NCBI GenBank assembly: GCA_933207985.1
Contig: OW240913.1
Span: 266,003,201-266,067,200 of the forward strand
Reading direction: 5' to 3'
Length of the DNA: 64,000 nt
DNA from: Pelobates cultripes
Lineage: Eukaryota; Chordata; Amphibia; Anura; Pelobatidae
A program made the translations under genes and the position numbers. The notes under the pieces are model-generated. The model was not told where the DNA came from. It saw only the letters and a program-made list of their open reading frames with translations, and searched no databases. Positions 33,667 through 44,403 of this stretch are shown one piece after another. The first letter of the stretch is position 1. Every line of letters begins with the position of its first letter.

Positions 33667-35784
33667 TTATAAAAAATTAATTATAAAAATTATAAAAAAA
33701 TTAAACAGGTCGAACTCTACATTAAGACCTTCGGGGGTAAGGGTTTTTAAAAGGAACACCCAGTGCATTTCTTTTTGTCCCAGTAATTTTTTGAGGTCAC
33801 CTCCCCTCCAGGGTAATTTACATCTTTGGATCCCAGTACATTTTAAAAATTTAGGGTCTTTGTTGTGTTGAATAAAATGCTTTGAAACAGAGTGATTAGG
33901 GTAGCCTTTGATAATATTTCTACAATGTTCTGCTAACCTTATTTTTAAGCATCGTGTGGTCATACCCACATACTGGAGGCCACATGGGCACTCCAATAGG
34001 TATACAACATTCTTAGTAGTGCAACATATTAAATCTTTGATAGGGTATGTAATACCGGTTTTGTTTGAGGTGAATTGTGTTGTCTTTGATGTGCTGTTTT
34101 GGTCAGTGGATCTGCAGACAATGCATCTGTTGCATTTGAAAAAACCTTTAGAATTTGATAAAAATGATGGATTGCTTGTATTGGCTTTTTTTGTATAATT
34201 TTTAGTAAGCATTGTCTTTAGGTTTGGGGCCCCTCTAAAAATGATATGGGGTTTATCTGGGATGAGTGTCTTTAAAATTTCGTCTTGTTTTAAAATGTGC
34301 CAGTGTTTTTGAATAGTTTTTTTCACAATTTTATTCTTATTGTCAAAGTTAAAGATGATCGGCATGGATGGTGGGTCTTTATTTTTATTTGTATTATATT
34401 CTAAAAGCTCGAGTCTTTCTTTTTGTTTCACTGCTTTGAGGGATTCTTCTAGCTTTTCTTTTGGGTAATTTTTACTGATAAATTGAGCTTCTAGTGTTCT
34501 AGCTTGTTTGTCAAAATCTGTATTAAGGGAACAGTTCCTGCAAAGACGTAGGAACTGACCTTTAGGGACCCCATCTAACCATGGTTGGTAGTGGCAGCTT
34601 GATCTGTCAATGACTGTGTTGGTGCACACTTTTTTAAAAAAAGTTTGAGTGTTAATATTCCCATCCTGGTTAAAAATTTGGATGTCTAAAGAATTTATTA
34701 AATCTTTGCTGTGTTCTGATGTTAAAATGATGCCACTATTGTTGTTGTTTAGATGATTTAAAAAAAATTTAAGTGAGGTTTCAGGACCTTTCCAGATAAA
34801 AAACAAGTCGTCTATGTATCTAAAATAGGATACTAGGTTTGCTTTCCAGGGGTGATCTCCCCAGATTGCTTTAGACTCCCAATTGTCCATAAAAAGATTG
34901 GCATAACTTGGTGCAAACCTAGTACCCATAGCTGTGCCTTGTCTTTGAATGTAAAAAGTGTCTAAAAACCAAAAATAGTTATTTGTTAAAATAATTTTTA
35001 TCCCTTCTAAGATAAAATTTATTTGTTTTTCTGGAATTTTATTATCCGTTTTTAATCTATTCAAAACTGCTTCACACCCTAATTCGTGGGGGATTATGGT
35101 GTACAAAGACTGGACATCACAAGTGACTAGAATAAAATCTGGATGCCAGGTAAAATTTTCTAAAAAACGTAAGAGAGACATGGAATCTTTTAAGTATGAC
35201 CTCATAAGTCTGACTGATGGTTGTAGTAAAATGTCAATATACTCTGATAAGTTTGATAAAACAGAATTGATCCCGGAGACAATAAGTCTACCTGGTGGAT
35301 TGGTCTCATTCTTGTGTATCTTTGGTAAAAAGTATATAACTGGAATTTTTGGATGAGGTATATTTAAATAAGCAAATTCTTTTTTGTTGAGGATATTGGA
35401 ATTTAAGCCTTTGGTTAAAAATGATATAAGGGAGTTTTGGATGGTATGGGTTGGGTCTGATAGTAGCTTGTCATATACTTTGGGGTCATTAAGCTGTCTA
35501 AATGCTTCTTTGATGTACATTTCTTGTGAGAGTATAACTAGGCCGCCCCCTTTATTGGCTGGTTTGATGACTATTGTGTCATCTTTTTTAAGATCTGTGA
35601 GAGCTTTTCTTTCTTGAAAGGTTAAGTTATATTGGTTATATTTATGATATTTGTGGTTGTTTTTTTTGGAGGTATTAATTTTTTCTAAGTCTTGCTTTAC
35701 CAAATTCTCAAAAACTTCTATCGGGCCAGATTTGAAACTTGATGGGTAAAAATTTGAGTTATTCTTAAGGGTGGTGTTTTTCAC
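33667..35784 (-). CDS. Penelope-like reverse transcriptase with GIY-YIG endonuclease
   Basis: 705 residues from 35784, with the same frame open further upstream to about 36075 (FNLSQNF, ISVLTKGLKFAPTN, FIDLNKFVRKATLKRFF). Reverse transcriptase motifs: CDVQSLYTIIPHE (first catalytic Asp, residue 223), GTAMGTRFAPSYANLFM (283-299) and the YIDD box (323-326). A Cys-rich knot CNRCIVC (551-557) precedes a GIY-YIG nuclease (VVYLLECPCGLQYVGMTTR, from residue 593) with R..EH downstream. This RT plus GIY-YIG order is diagnostic of Penelope-like elements. The protein would nick DNA and copy its RNA. No internal stop; it may be functional apart from the uncertain N-terminus. Confidence 0.92.
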   Translation of the reverse strand: MKNTTLKNNSNFYPSSFKSGPIEVFENLVKQDLEKINTSKKNNHKYHKYNQYNLTFQERKALTDLKKDDTIVIKPANKGGGLVILSQEMYIKEAFRQLNDPKVYDKLLSDPTHTIQNSLISFLTKGLNSNILNKKEFAYLNIPHPKIPVIYFLPKIHKNETNPPGRLIVSGINSVLSNLSEYIDILLQPSVRLMRSYLKDSMSLLRFLENFTWHPDFILVTCDVQSLYTIIPHELGCEAVLNRLKTDNKIPEKQINFILEGIKIILTNNYFWFLDTFYIQRQGTAMGTRFAPSYANLFMDNWESKAIWGDHPWKANLVSYFRYIDDLFFIWKGPETSLKFFLNHLNNNNSGIILTSEHSKDLINSLDIQIFNQDGNINTQTFFKKVCTNTVIDRSSCHYQPWLDGVPKGQFLRLCRNCSLNTDFDKQARTLEAQFISKNYPKEKLEESLKAVKQKERLELLEYNTNKNKDPPSMPIIFNFDNKNKIVKKTIQKHWHILKQDEILKTLIPDKPHIIFRGAPNLKTMLTKNYTKKANTSNPSFLSNSKGFFKCNRCIVCRSTDQNSTSKTTQFTSNKTGITYPIKDLICCTTKNVVYLLECPCGLQYVGMTTRCLKIRLAEHCRNIIKGYPNHSVSKHFIQHNKDPKFLKCTGIQRCKLPWRGGDLKKLLGQKEMHWVFLLKTLTPEGLNVEFDLFNFFIIFIINFL

Positions 35785-36044
35785 TGGTATCTCGTCATTA
35801 ATACATGGAGGTGTGGGGGAATAGTTGGTCTGTCCCTGGTTAATAGATTGATTCTCAATTCTGCTGCTAAAAAATCTTTTTAGTGTAGCTTTCCTAACAA
35901 ACTTATTTAAATCTATAAAGGCTTGGAATGGTTGATAGGGATTGGTAGGTGCAAATTTGAGGCCCTTAGTTAAAACCGATATTTGGGTAGTAGTTAAAAA
36001 ATTTTGGGAAAGGTTAAAAATTCCATGAGGGTTGTCTGTATTAG

Positions 36045-36345
36045 TTAGTGTCTCTCTAGTCTTTCTCTTTTGAAATCTTCTGCCACTTCTCCTTCCTCTA
36101 GGCTTAGATTTCTTTTTTTTGTTCTGGGTAGGTAAGGTGTGGCAGTAAGTGGATTTGGGCCTAGTTCTAAAAAATGATCCTCAGTATCTGTGTCCAAATC
36201 TGTAGATAACACTTGGTATCTGTTAGGATGGTGTGTGGAGGGTAGGTGAGGGGGTGTGCTGGGATGGGTGTGTTTGAATGTATGTCTGAATCTTTGAGGT
36301 CTGGGTGTGAGATCAGGTCTTTGTGGGATAGTCATGAAAAGAAAG
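36045..36345 (-). CDS. Penelope-like N-terminal frame
   Basis: Starts near 36336 (MTIPQRPDLTPRPQRF) and runs through a Pro/His-rich stretch and KKRNLSLEEGEVAEDFKRE to a stop at 36045. The reverse transcriptase frame overlaps its end in another phase. The two could be one protein broken by a frameshift, or be joined by ribosomal frameshifting; the sequence alone does not decide. Upstream codons beyond 36345 belong to the inverted copy. Confidence 0.6.
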
Positions 36346-37057
36346 ACTCGAGCTTTTAAACAAAAAGAAAGACTCGAGCTTTTAGAATATAATACGAATA
36401 AAAATAAAGACCCACCATCCATGCCGATCATCTTTAACCTTGACAATAAGAATAAAATTGTGAAAAAAACTATTCAAAAACACTGGCACATTTTAAAACA
36501 AGACGAAATTTTAAAGACACTCATCCCAGATAAACCCCATATCATTTTTAGAGGGGCCCCAAACCTAAAGACAATGCTTACTAAAAATTATACAAAAAAA
36601 GCCAATACAAGCAATCCATCATTTTTATCAAATTCTAAAGGTTTTTTCAAATGCAACAGATGCATTGTCTGCAGATCCACTGACCAAAACAGCACATCAA
36701 AGACAACACAATTCACCTCAAACAAAACCGGTATTACATACCCTATCAAAGATTTAATATGTTGCACTACTAAGAATGTTGTATACCTATTGGAGTGCCC
36801 ATGTGGCCTCCAGTATGTGGGTATGACCACACGATGCTTAAAAATAAGGTTAGCAGAACATTGTAGAAATATTATCAAAGGCTACCCTAATCACTCTGTT
36901 TCAAAGCATTTTATTCAACTCAACAAAGACCCTAAATTTTTAAAATGTACTGGGATCCAAAGATGTAAATTACCCTGGAGGGGAGGTGACCTCAAAAAAT
37001 TACTGGGACAAAAAGAAATGCACTGGGTGTTCCTTTTCTGTATCCGGCACAGAAGTG
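36340..37057 (+). pseudogene. Inverted 5'-truncated copy of the Penelope GIY-YIG region
   Basis: Encodes the last ~220 residues of the same protein from KQKERLELLEYNTNKNKDPP to KKLLGQKEMHWVF, with one or two amino-acid differences (HFIQL for HFIQH). The deletion fuses WVF to the 3' untranslated part. The reverse transcriptase domain is absent, so it is not autonomous. Confidence 0.85.
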
Positions 37058-37785
37058 TTTTTACTTTCCAGTGAGGATATTACTCCCAAGAATCCAAGGT
37101 GGGGATTATACCACTCAAGCTGTATTCATTGAACAGTCAGTCTGTTCAACTAAATGTGAGTAACCACTTGGTTTTTTATCTTCTCACCTCTGGCACTTTA
37201 TACTTTGAGCACCATTGTTGTTCCTGCTTTTATTTCCACATATGGTTCCCTAATCAAGAAAGAATACTAAGACCTCACGTATCCCATAAGTGGGGATTAT
37301 ACCACTGTACGTTATCAACACTAGAGCTAAGTCCATAGCTCTTGAAAACGTGAGTAGGACCATATACTCTTTTATTGCTTCTACCCCTTTCGGGACATAC
37401 TATACCATCAGTTGTTATTTTCTCATTTCATATGATGTACAAAGACGCATCTACACCACTCTGAAGAATCCCCCACTACAAAAGACTGTATTCACCTCTA
37501 CAAAGATATTTGTTTGATTCATCTACCAGTCAGACTATTTATTCTGGACTTCTATTTGCTTATTATCTATCATATATATTGCATTCTAGTCTGCCTATTC
37601 TGTGCTCTTTTAATTTATGTGGTTTATAGTGGCGCTGCCTTCCTTTCTTTTTTCTGTACCATTTCTGTTGTAAGGCCTGTGAGGGAGCCCTACTTTTTAG
37701 GTGTGCTGCCACTTTTTACTTATTTATTATTGTTTCAGTTGTATTTTGTATAGATAGAGAGCGCTGATCCCTTCCTTCTGTTCTA

Positions 37786-37799
37786 TAATGCAAGACAAT
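37786..37799. repeat. Target-site duplication, right
   Basis: Second copy of taatgcaagacaat; one copy belongs to the original transposase gene. Confidence 0.9.
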
Positions 37800-38095
37800 G
37801 CTAGACATAATGTGGCTGGAGTGTGTCAGCAGTTCCTGCAAGACAAAGGCATTGATGCTATTGACTGGCCTGCCCGTTCCCCAGACCTGAATCCAATTGA
37901 GCACATCATGGGACATCATATCTTGCTCCATCCACCAATGTCACGTTGCACCACAGACTGTCCAGGAGTTGGCAGATGCTTTAGTCCAGGTCTGGGAGGA
38001 GATCCCTCAGGAGACCATCCACCACCTCATCAGGAGCATGCACAGGCGTTGTAGGGAGATGATACAGGCACGTGGAGGACACACACCCTATTGAG
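37800..38095 (+). pseudogene. Tc1-like transposase, C-terminal part
   Basis: Continues the split transposase: ARHNVAGVCQQFLQDKGID, then ARSPDLNPIEHI with the catalytic Glu. Between the second Asp (before the insertion) and this Glu there are 34 residues, hence DD34E. A frame change follows the Glu; LADALVQVWEEIPQETIHHL is read in another frame. Confidence 0.85.
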
Positions 38096-38343
38096 CCTCA
38101 TTTTGACTTGTTTTAAGGACATTACATCAAAGTTGGATCAGCCTGTAGTGTGTTTTTCCACTTTAATTTTTGAGTGTGACTCCAAATCCATGGGTTGAAA
38201 ATTTTGATTTCCATTTTTTAATTTTTGTGTTTTGTTGTCAGCACATTCAACTATGTAAAGAACAAAGTATTTCAGAAGAATATTGAATTCATTCAGATCT
38301 AGGATGTGTTATTTTTGTGTTCCCTTTATTTTTTTGAGCAGTG

Positions 38344-38460
38344 TATAAAAAACACTAAAATATAAAAAATGCCAAAAACAAAGCAAAATCAATTGCTAGG
38401 AGTAATCCTACATGTTTCGTCCCAAAGGACTTCCTCAGGGACCCTCCAAAGATTTCAGCA
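38344..38460 (-). ncRNA. Hammerhead-like core in a Penelope-type terminal repeat relic
   Basis: On the minus strand (about 38447 to 38410): ccCTGAGGA, stem agtcc-ttt-gggac, then GAAACATG. The boxes fit the hammerhead consensus CUGANGA and GAAA with a paired stem II. A complete stem I and stem III were not identified, so activity is unproven. It is the right part of the relic whose left part is 30965-31161. Confidence 0.4.
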
Positions 38461-38559
38461 ACAAGAATAAAAATAAAAAATAGGAATATAAATAAACAAA
38501 GTGACAAATTAAACAAGAATTCACAATGTAAAAAGCAGTATTGCACACAAATAACTGCA

Positions 38560-38725
38560 TTTGCCAATACTGTGCACAGATATACCATTGCATTCAAGTT
38601 TCCACATTACATAACTGCATTCAAATGCCAGCATATACACACATACATCACTGCATTCAAATGGAAACAGTACCTACAAACACACAACTGCATTCAAATG
38701 TCAACAATACATACACATAAACACC
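38560..38725. repeat. Short minisatellite with actgcattcaaatg units
   Basis: Four imperfect units of about 40-45 bp share ctgcattcaaat with variable cataca spacers. 38726-39470 is otherwise AT-rich DNA; the ending gtttgacacccct at 38888 may be the right end of an older DNA transposon. Confidence 0.6.
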
Positions 38726-39485
38726 TTTTTATGGTTGCAAGATAGTAATAAATTACATTTATGACATTAGGTGAAGTTTTTTCTGCTTGCTTTTTTCCTT
38801 GTTTGTGCAGTATATGTATATATAAATGTTATGCATTTGTCCATCCATAACTATTCCAGGGGACAATTTGATCCCCCAGAAAAATGAGTTTGACACCCCT
38901 ATATTTATAGAGTACCATTCAATGTACTGGAAGGCAGGTATGAGTTTATGCTTAAGGTGTTTGTTTTTGTTAAATACACAGTAATGTTACTTTAGAAACT
39001 TATATAAACTAGGGAACATTTTAAAAAATATATATTTCAAAGTTAACTCATCAATTTGCTATTTTGCTGATCTCTGAAGACTGCATTTTATAGCAGACAA
39101 GACCTCCCCTTAATTTAGTTTCATCTGAACATTTATGATCCCTGACTGTGATTTTAGCTCTATTCATATTAGTTGATAATATCAAGCAATCAATCAGAAT
39201 GCATCCTTAAGTCCACATTTTATCATATTTCTAACTGCAGCTTTTGCTAAATGTTATTGATGTGAATAGACCCATAAGATGACTGTTATAAGATAGTTAT
39301 TTAATGTAGTTTATCACAAAAGATGAGTATTTGATCTGTTGGGAATTTTGTTTCAAGATTTTTAGATTTCTCAAACGTCTCGCCATCCGAGATATACAAG
39401 ATATATTTCTTGTTAAAATGTGCAATGAGATTTTTTTTGTTCATTTTTGTTTCTTCAGCATTACATATAAAGCAAATTTCTACAT

Positions 39486-41095
39486 TTTTTTCATTTTATT
39501 TTGTATTTATTCAATTTTCATGAAAAAACAAATACAGTAGTACATGGAAAAGAAAATACAATGGTACATGGATTCACAGCGTATGACACGGTAGTATTGT
39601 GATACAATTTTGGTTTAGTTGTAGATATGACAAGCAGTAACAATTTGAATTAGCAGATCTTCTCAGGCATAGTTGCTTAGTAGATAAAGTCTATATTGAG
39701 TGACATGATCACAGAATTACACCTTTCTCTTTCTAACTTTAAGCTATTGGGGTTACCACATGTTTTATTATGCAAGTCATCAGCTGTTGGTGGCTGGATA
39801 AATATACTTAGGGACGGCATCAATATAGTTTTCGGTATACCTTTCAGGTGTGCCACATCCTAATTCATCATATTTGCCTATCTTTGATTTCTTGCCCATT
39901 GCTTACCATATCGACCGTATGTGTGAGTGGATAAGAACTGTGCTAAGGTGTGGGGGACGGGGGAGTTAAGTGTATATATAGAGGGTAGCGCAGTAAACTG
40001 GGGTTAAAAAAAAAAAAATAGTTCAAAACATTATAGCATTATCAGTAATTTGTGATGTAGCGATTACAGTGTGGCCCTGCATTACTTGCATCTGTCAGGC
40101 ATTATATTAGTATCGGTCTGGTGTATGGACCTGTGGCAGCTTGTTTATTATGTCTTGTGCGTGTGTTGGCTTAGCTGTGTAATGAGTTTGTTCATTGCTG
40201 TTCCAGTTAGGGTGTGTGGTTGTCTGGCGTCTTTTGTGTGTTTCTCCCCCGGGGTCTAGTGCGAGTGCACCATAAGGTCCTGCCCCTTCTTGTGGTGGGA
40301 CATCCATGGTTCCCAGATGGTGGGATATGGTGTCTTCTGTTCTGATATGGAGTAGGTAATTTTTCCCATGTGCCTAATATGTTCCACCTCAGAGTACCAT
40401 TCTCCCAGGGTTGGCACCTTTTGCTGTTTCAAGTATTTAAGTATCAGTGTTTTAGCAGCTATTAGCAGATAGTATTCAAGGGATTTAGAGTACATTTTAG
40501 GTGGCTTAGGTGAGAGGTGGAAGAATGTTTCTGTGGTTTTGAGACACGAGCTATCTCGGCCCAAAGGATATATATGGTGGAGCCCCACAGGTGTTCTGTA
40601 CCATCGTGTGAGTAATTTATAATTGGTTTCAGCCAACTGTATATTAAGTGTGTTCCTGTGTGCCTGTTGGAATATGGTCTTCCATTCTGATGGGGAAATT
40701 GGTTTATTTAATTCCTTGGACCAGTCTGCAGTATATTTAGGAAGGGTATCTCGGTCAGCATCTTGAATGATAGAGCATATAAATGTGAGTGGTTTCTGCA
40801 GACTTTGGATGTTCAAGCACCACTTTTCGAAGTCTGTGCCCACAGTGGGTACTGCTTGGCCTTTGATCGATGTGACAAATTGGGATAATTGGTGGTATTC
40901 AAATGTATGTAGGAAGGAAGGTTGGTTCCGTTCGCCACCAGAGTGAGGCCGTTGGTAGTTGTACCCATTCTCGTTCCAGTGACTTCCAGTGTTGTGTGCT
41001 ATGGGCGTGGCACCAGTACAGTATTCTAGTGAACTGCGTCTCTAGGTTATACTTAAATGTGTCAGGTAGGCCTAGCACCCCTCTGAATTTAGGCC
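39486..41095 (-). mobile_element. 5'-truncated LINE with target-site duplication
   Basis: Direct repeats agcaaattt.tacat at 39471-39485 and 41096-41110 (one mismatch) and a poly(T) head at 39485 define a 1.6-kb minus-strand insertion. Only the ORF2 C-terminus and 3' UTR are kept. Confidence 0.85.
40256..40843 (-). pseudogene. LINE ORF2 C-terminal fragment
   Basis: 195 open residues on the minus strand: LKTTETFFHLSPKPPKMY, LEYYLLIAAKTLILKYLKQ and the upstream ELNKPISPSEWKTIFQQAH match the post-RT region of L1-type ORF2 proteins. The usual W..C..I..FW motif is altered. The reverse transcriptase is absent because of 5' truncation. Confidence 0.75.
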
Positions 41096-41220
41096 AGCAA
41101 ATTTATACATATATAATAGACTTATAACTAATAGTTATTTCCAAGGTGTAATGTAAATGTAAATGTAGATCCTGTCTAGTGTCCAAATGTATATATCTCC
41201 GTAAAAAAAAAAAAAAAAAA

Positions 41221-41390
41221 ATCTGTTTCAGGACACTTAAATTGAGAATTCAAGGTGAATTCAAATTGAAGTTCAAAATAGTTGATCTGAAAAGATTTTC
41301 TAAGTCAGCTATGCTTTCCATTTGACTACTCTGGCCTTACATTTGAAATTAATTTTGAATTCTCACTTTAATCAGTAACCTTGTTTAATA
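41221..41390. repeat. MITE fragment related to 10596-10879
   Basis: Shares gaattcaaggtgaattcaaa and the inverse cattt.gaattctcactttaatcagtaa. Partial. Confidence 0.4.
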
Positions 41391-41407
41391 ATCTTTAGGA
41401 ACTGGCA

Positions 41408-42665
41408 GAAATTAAGATAATACAATGATAGAATTACAGGTGGCAATTACATCTCTCCCCCAGGGGAAAAGCCCAGGTCCTGATGGGTTAACTAGTTGTT
41501 ATTATAAGCTCTTTGCTACCCTTCTCTCCCCATACTTTCTTACAGCACGTTTAGATGAAGAAAATTATATACCAACTCCAATGCTTCAAGCCTCTGTCAC
41601 GGTTATTTCCAAACCAAGAAAAGATCCAACTATGTGTGCTAGTCATAGGCCCAGCTCTTTGATGAATACGTATTTAAAAGATCTTCGCTAAACTTCTTGC
41701 TCTTCTCAAGCCCTTACTGCCAGGACTAGTCCACTTTCACCAGGCAGGGTTTGTCCCGGGTAGAGAGGTAAGAAACAATATGACAAAAATATTAAAGCTC
41801 ATACACAGGGTAGCCTCTATTTTTCCATAGATGCCGAAAAGGCTTTTGACAGAGTGGACTGGTCCTATCTATTTGTAATGTTAGAGGCATTGGGGCTTGG
41901 GTTGAAGTATCTAAATTGGGTTAGGACCTTATATATTGGACCATTTGCTACAGTTAGAGTAAATGGGCAAAATTCACACCTTATGGAAATAAATAACGGA
42001 ACTTGTCAAGGTTGCAGGGCAATTCACGCTCCCACACATCAGGATAAGGCACAGATAAAGCAGACCTTGAAGCGGACTCTACACTGAGGCAACAAGGGGC
42101 ATAGGCTGAGGACAGCGGACAACATACTCATCAGCCCACCTTCTGAAGCCCGACACCGGCCTGAGCCCTGACCACACAACTTGGACACTGATAACAGTAA
42201 CTCAGACTTAGCCACAAAATAGCCAGCAACAATAACCCTCTCTGGACTGTGAGTTATGCTTGTCATATATGCTGTCGCTCACTCAGCTTGTCACACATAG
42301 ACACTACACTTCAGTGCCAAACACGAGCATCACCACATGACACTAGCCTAGCACATTAACCATAACAACTGTGCATGATCTACCTGCCTAGCAATGTATG
42401 CGTGTATCCAACGTGAACTACTACTTTAACCCACGCTCAAACCAAGCTTGCTTATAGCATAATTATATACCTACAGTCGAAGCTACAATGTTTAACCTGC
42501 TATGTTATTATAAAATTGTGCCTGATAATACAATGCCCCGCATGTTAAGCGAGGGAAATGCTTGAGGAATGCCATTGGGGCACTTTGAGCCTGCATGTAC
42601 CAATTCTATGCACTGCAAAAATAAAAAAATTTAAAAAATTTAAATAAAATAAAAATTGCAACTGC
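41408..42665 (+). pseudogene. LINE reverse transcriptase fragment and 3' end
   Basis: Two frames carry L1-type RT motifs: ITSLPQGKSPGPDGLTSCYY (from 41443) and SIDAEKAFDRVDWSYLF (from 41825), then RVNGQNSHLMEINNGTCQGC (42015). An internal frameshift lies near 41690. Sequence after 42020 jumps to a non-coding 3' region ending in A-rich DNA (42620-42660), so most of the C-terminus is deleted. Confidence 0.8.
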
Positions 42666-42714
42666 AGGTCAGCAAATATACCAACCCTGCAGTATTGCAA
42701 TTAAAAAAAATTTA

Positions 42715-43860
42715 AGATCTTGAAGGTTTGATGTCCCTCGCTATCAGTCACATTCTTAGAGTCTCGTTGAATGAATTTACAGGCAACGCATCTGCCACAT
42801 CCATAGGTACCTCAAGGAAGATTTTTCCAACCATGTATTTGATAGTCGTGATTTTTGGTTGGAAATGACTCGGAACTAGTATATCTCTCATGTTACAGCC
42901 TCTTCATGCTGTAATGTCAACTTGTGGGCCAAGGACCTCTTCAAGATGAGTAAGATTGGCCAGAATCTATGCATGGACTTTTTCACCTCATGCCACCCTG
43001 AGTCATACGTGGCTATCATTCTGAGTCTTGTTGTTAGTGACCTCCCTCACAGAGGGATCAACAAAAGTTCACTTCTGTCGGCCTCCAAGGCTCTCCTATT
43101 TGCCATTTTAAGGCATCTGTTAAGGTATCCTTTATCACGGAACTGCTGTCTAAGTATTTTAGCTTTGACCTTGAAGTCAGAGATATTGCTGCAATTCCTC
43201 CGTATCCTTAGATACTGTCCAACGGGTATTCCCTGTTTTAAAGGTTTTGGGTGGAAACTATCCCACTGTAGGAGAGTATTGGAGGCTGAGGGTTTCTTAA
43301 AAAGTGTAGTTTGGAGTGAACCTTCATCAGTGATGTAGATGGTCAAGTCCAAAAAATTAAGGGAGCGGCCACCAAATTCCGATGTGAATTTGAGGTTTTC
43401 ACTTAGAAACAAGATCATTGAATTCTTCTAGGGTACCCTGCCACACAACTAATATGTTGTCTATATAATAACTCCAAAGATGTATCTTAGGGAGATATTG
43501 TGCCAAGGTATCTGATGTCCTAATCTGTTCTCTCACCAACTCAGGTGGAGGTTAGCCTATGAGGGGGCACAAGCTGTCGCTGTCGCTTTACCCCTCACCT
43601 GGTGGTAGAATTTGTTATGGAACCAGAAGTAGTTGTGTGACAGGATAAACCCCAGAAGTCTCAATGTAAATGTTGTATGTGTCTGATGTTCCGGAACCCC
43701 TTTGGTCTAAAAAGAATCTTACGCGTTTAATCCCTCTGTCATGCGGGATGGACGAATATAAGGATTCTACATCCAAGCTACATAGATTGGCTGTTTTTGG
43801 AATTTTAAGGTTAGAAAGAATAGTGAGTGTCTGCTTTGTGTACCTAATTTAGGAGGGAAG
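42715..43860 (-). pseudogene. Degraded Penelope-like reverse transcriptase
   Basis: Minus strand: SLDVESLYSSIPHDRG (about 43790-43740) is the RT motif with catalytic Asp; NLDFLDLTIYI-type residues and VGQYLRIRRNCSNISDFKVKA (about 43215-43160) follow; CGRCVACKF (about 42800-42775) is the Cys knot. The YIDD region is frame-broken. The GIY-YIG part is missing. It is more diverged than, and not the same family copy as, the element at 33667. Confidence 0.8.
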
Positions 43861-44400
43861 GTGTTCTACAAATGGTGTTCTACAAATGGATAACTGCAAT
43901 GCTAACAGTGCTGTGGTGCGTAAACTAAGAGAGCCAACTGAGTCCAGGATAAGAGCGGAGATAGACCGGCAAAGAAACTTACAGACAGTATTTTCTGCTG
44001 GGTCCAGTGGCGTGCTGGTGCTGATAGGTGAACACTGAGTGTGATGGTCCGAGGTCGGACATGCAGCCTGGGGATCCCAGCAAGGCTGACTGGCGGTCTA
44101 CAAGCTGGAAGAATTCACAGTTAACAAATATAACATGATAAGCCAAAATGTATATTCCTTTTTTCTTTTCACTCACAGTTTTAAATGTATTGATCACTGT
44201 TATATCTGAATTATTGTATTTTCCCTGCTGAATGTGATTGAAGTTATAAGTAAGTGAGGGAGGAAAATAGTAAGAAAAGGAAAAAATAAGAAAAAGGAAT
44301 ATAAAAGAGTGAAAACACAAGAGGGGAAGAACAAGATGTAAGAAAAATAAGGAAAATAAGGAAAAAAGAAGTGAGCTAATATGGCCACAAGAAAAGAACC
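43861..44400. other. No gene recognised; possible 5' UTR of an L1-like element
   Basis: Purine-rich DNA directly before the ORF1-like frame. No clear coding content or repeat boundary. Confidence 0.3.
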
Positions 44401-44403
44401 TAG

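Larger units (their letters stand above)
32081..37785 (-). mobile_element. Penelope-like retroelement, two head-to-head copies
   Basis: A long minus-strand copy (about 36345 down to 32081) encodes reverse transcriptase plus GIY-YIG endonuclease. A 5'-truncated plus-strand copy (about 36346 to 37785) repeats its 3' part in inverse. The arms are nearly identical (very few differences by eye), so one insertion event or recent duplication produced both. The plus copy lacks ~1.05 kb corresponding to 32690-33745 and extends ~128 bp further at its 3' end (37658-37785). Complex partial inverted copies are a known property of Penelope elements. Confidence 0.9.
31162..38343 (+). mobile_element. Tc1-like DD34E transposon split by a Penelope-like insertion
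   Basis: The ends cactgctcaaaaaaataaag (31162) and its complement ending at 38343, flanked by TA at 31160-31161 and 38344-38345, define a Tc1-like element of about 1.46 kb once the insertion is removed. The transposase is broken (internal deletion with frameshift near 31720-31800, then the insertion at 32080). The element cannot be autonomous. Confidence 0.9.

Noticed and set aside
33908..35617. Plus-strand open frames within the Penelope-like gene
   Set aside because: Antisense of the RT/GIY-YIG gene.
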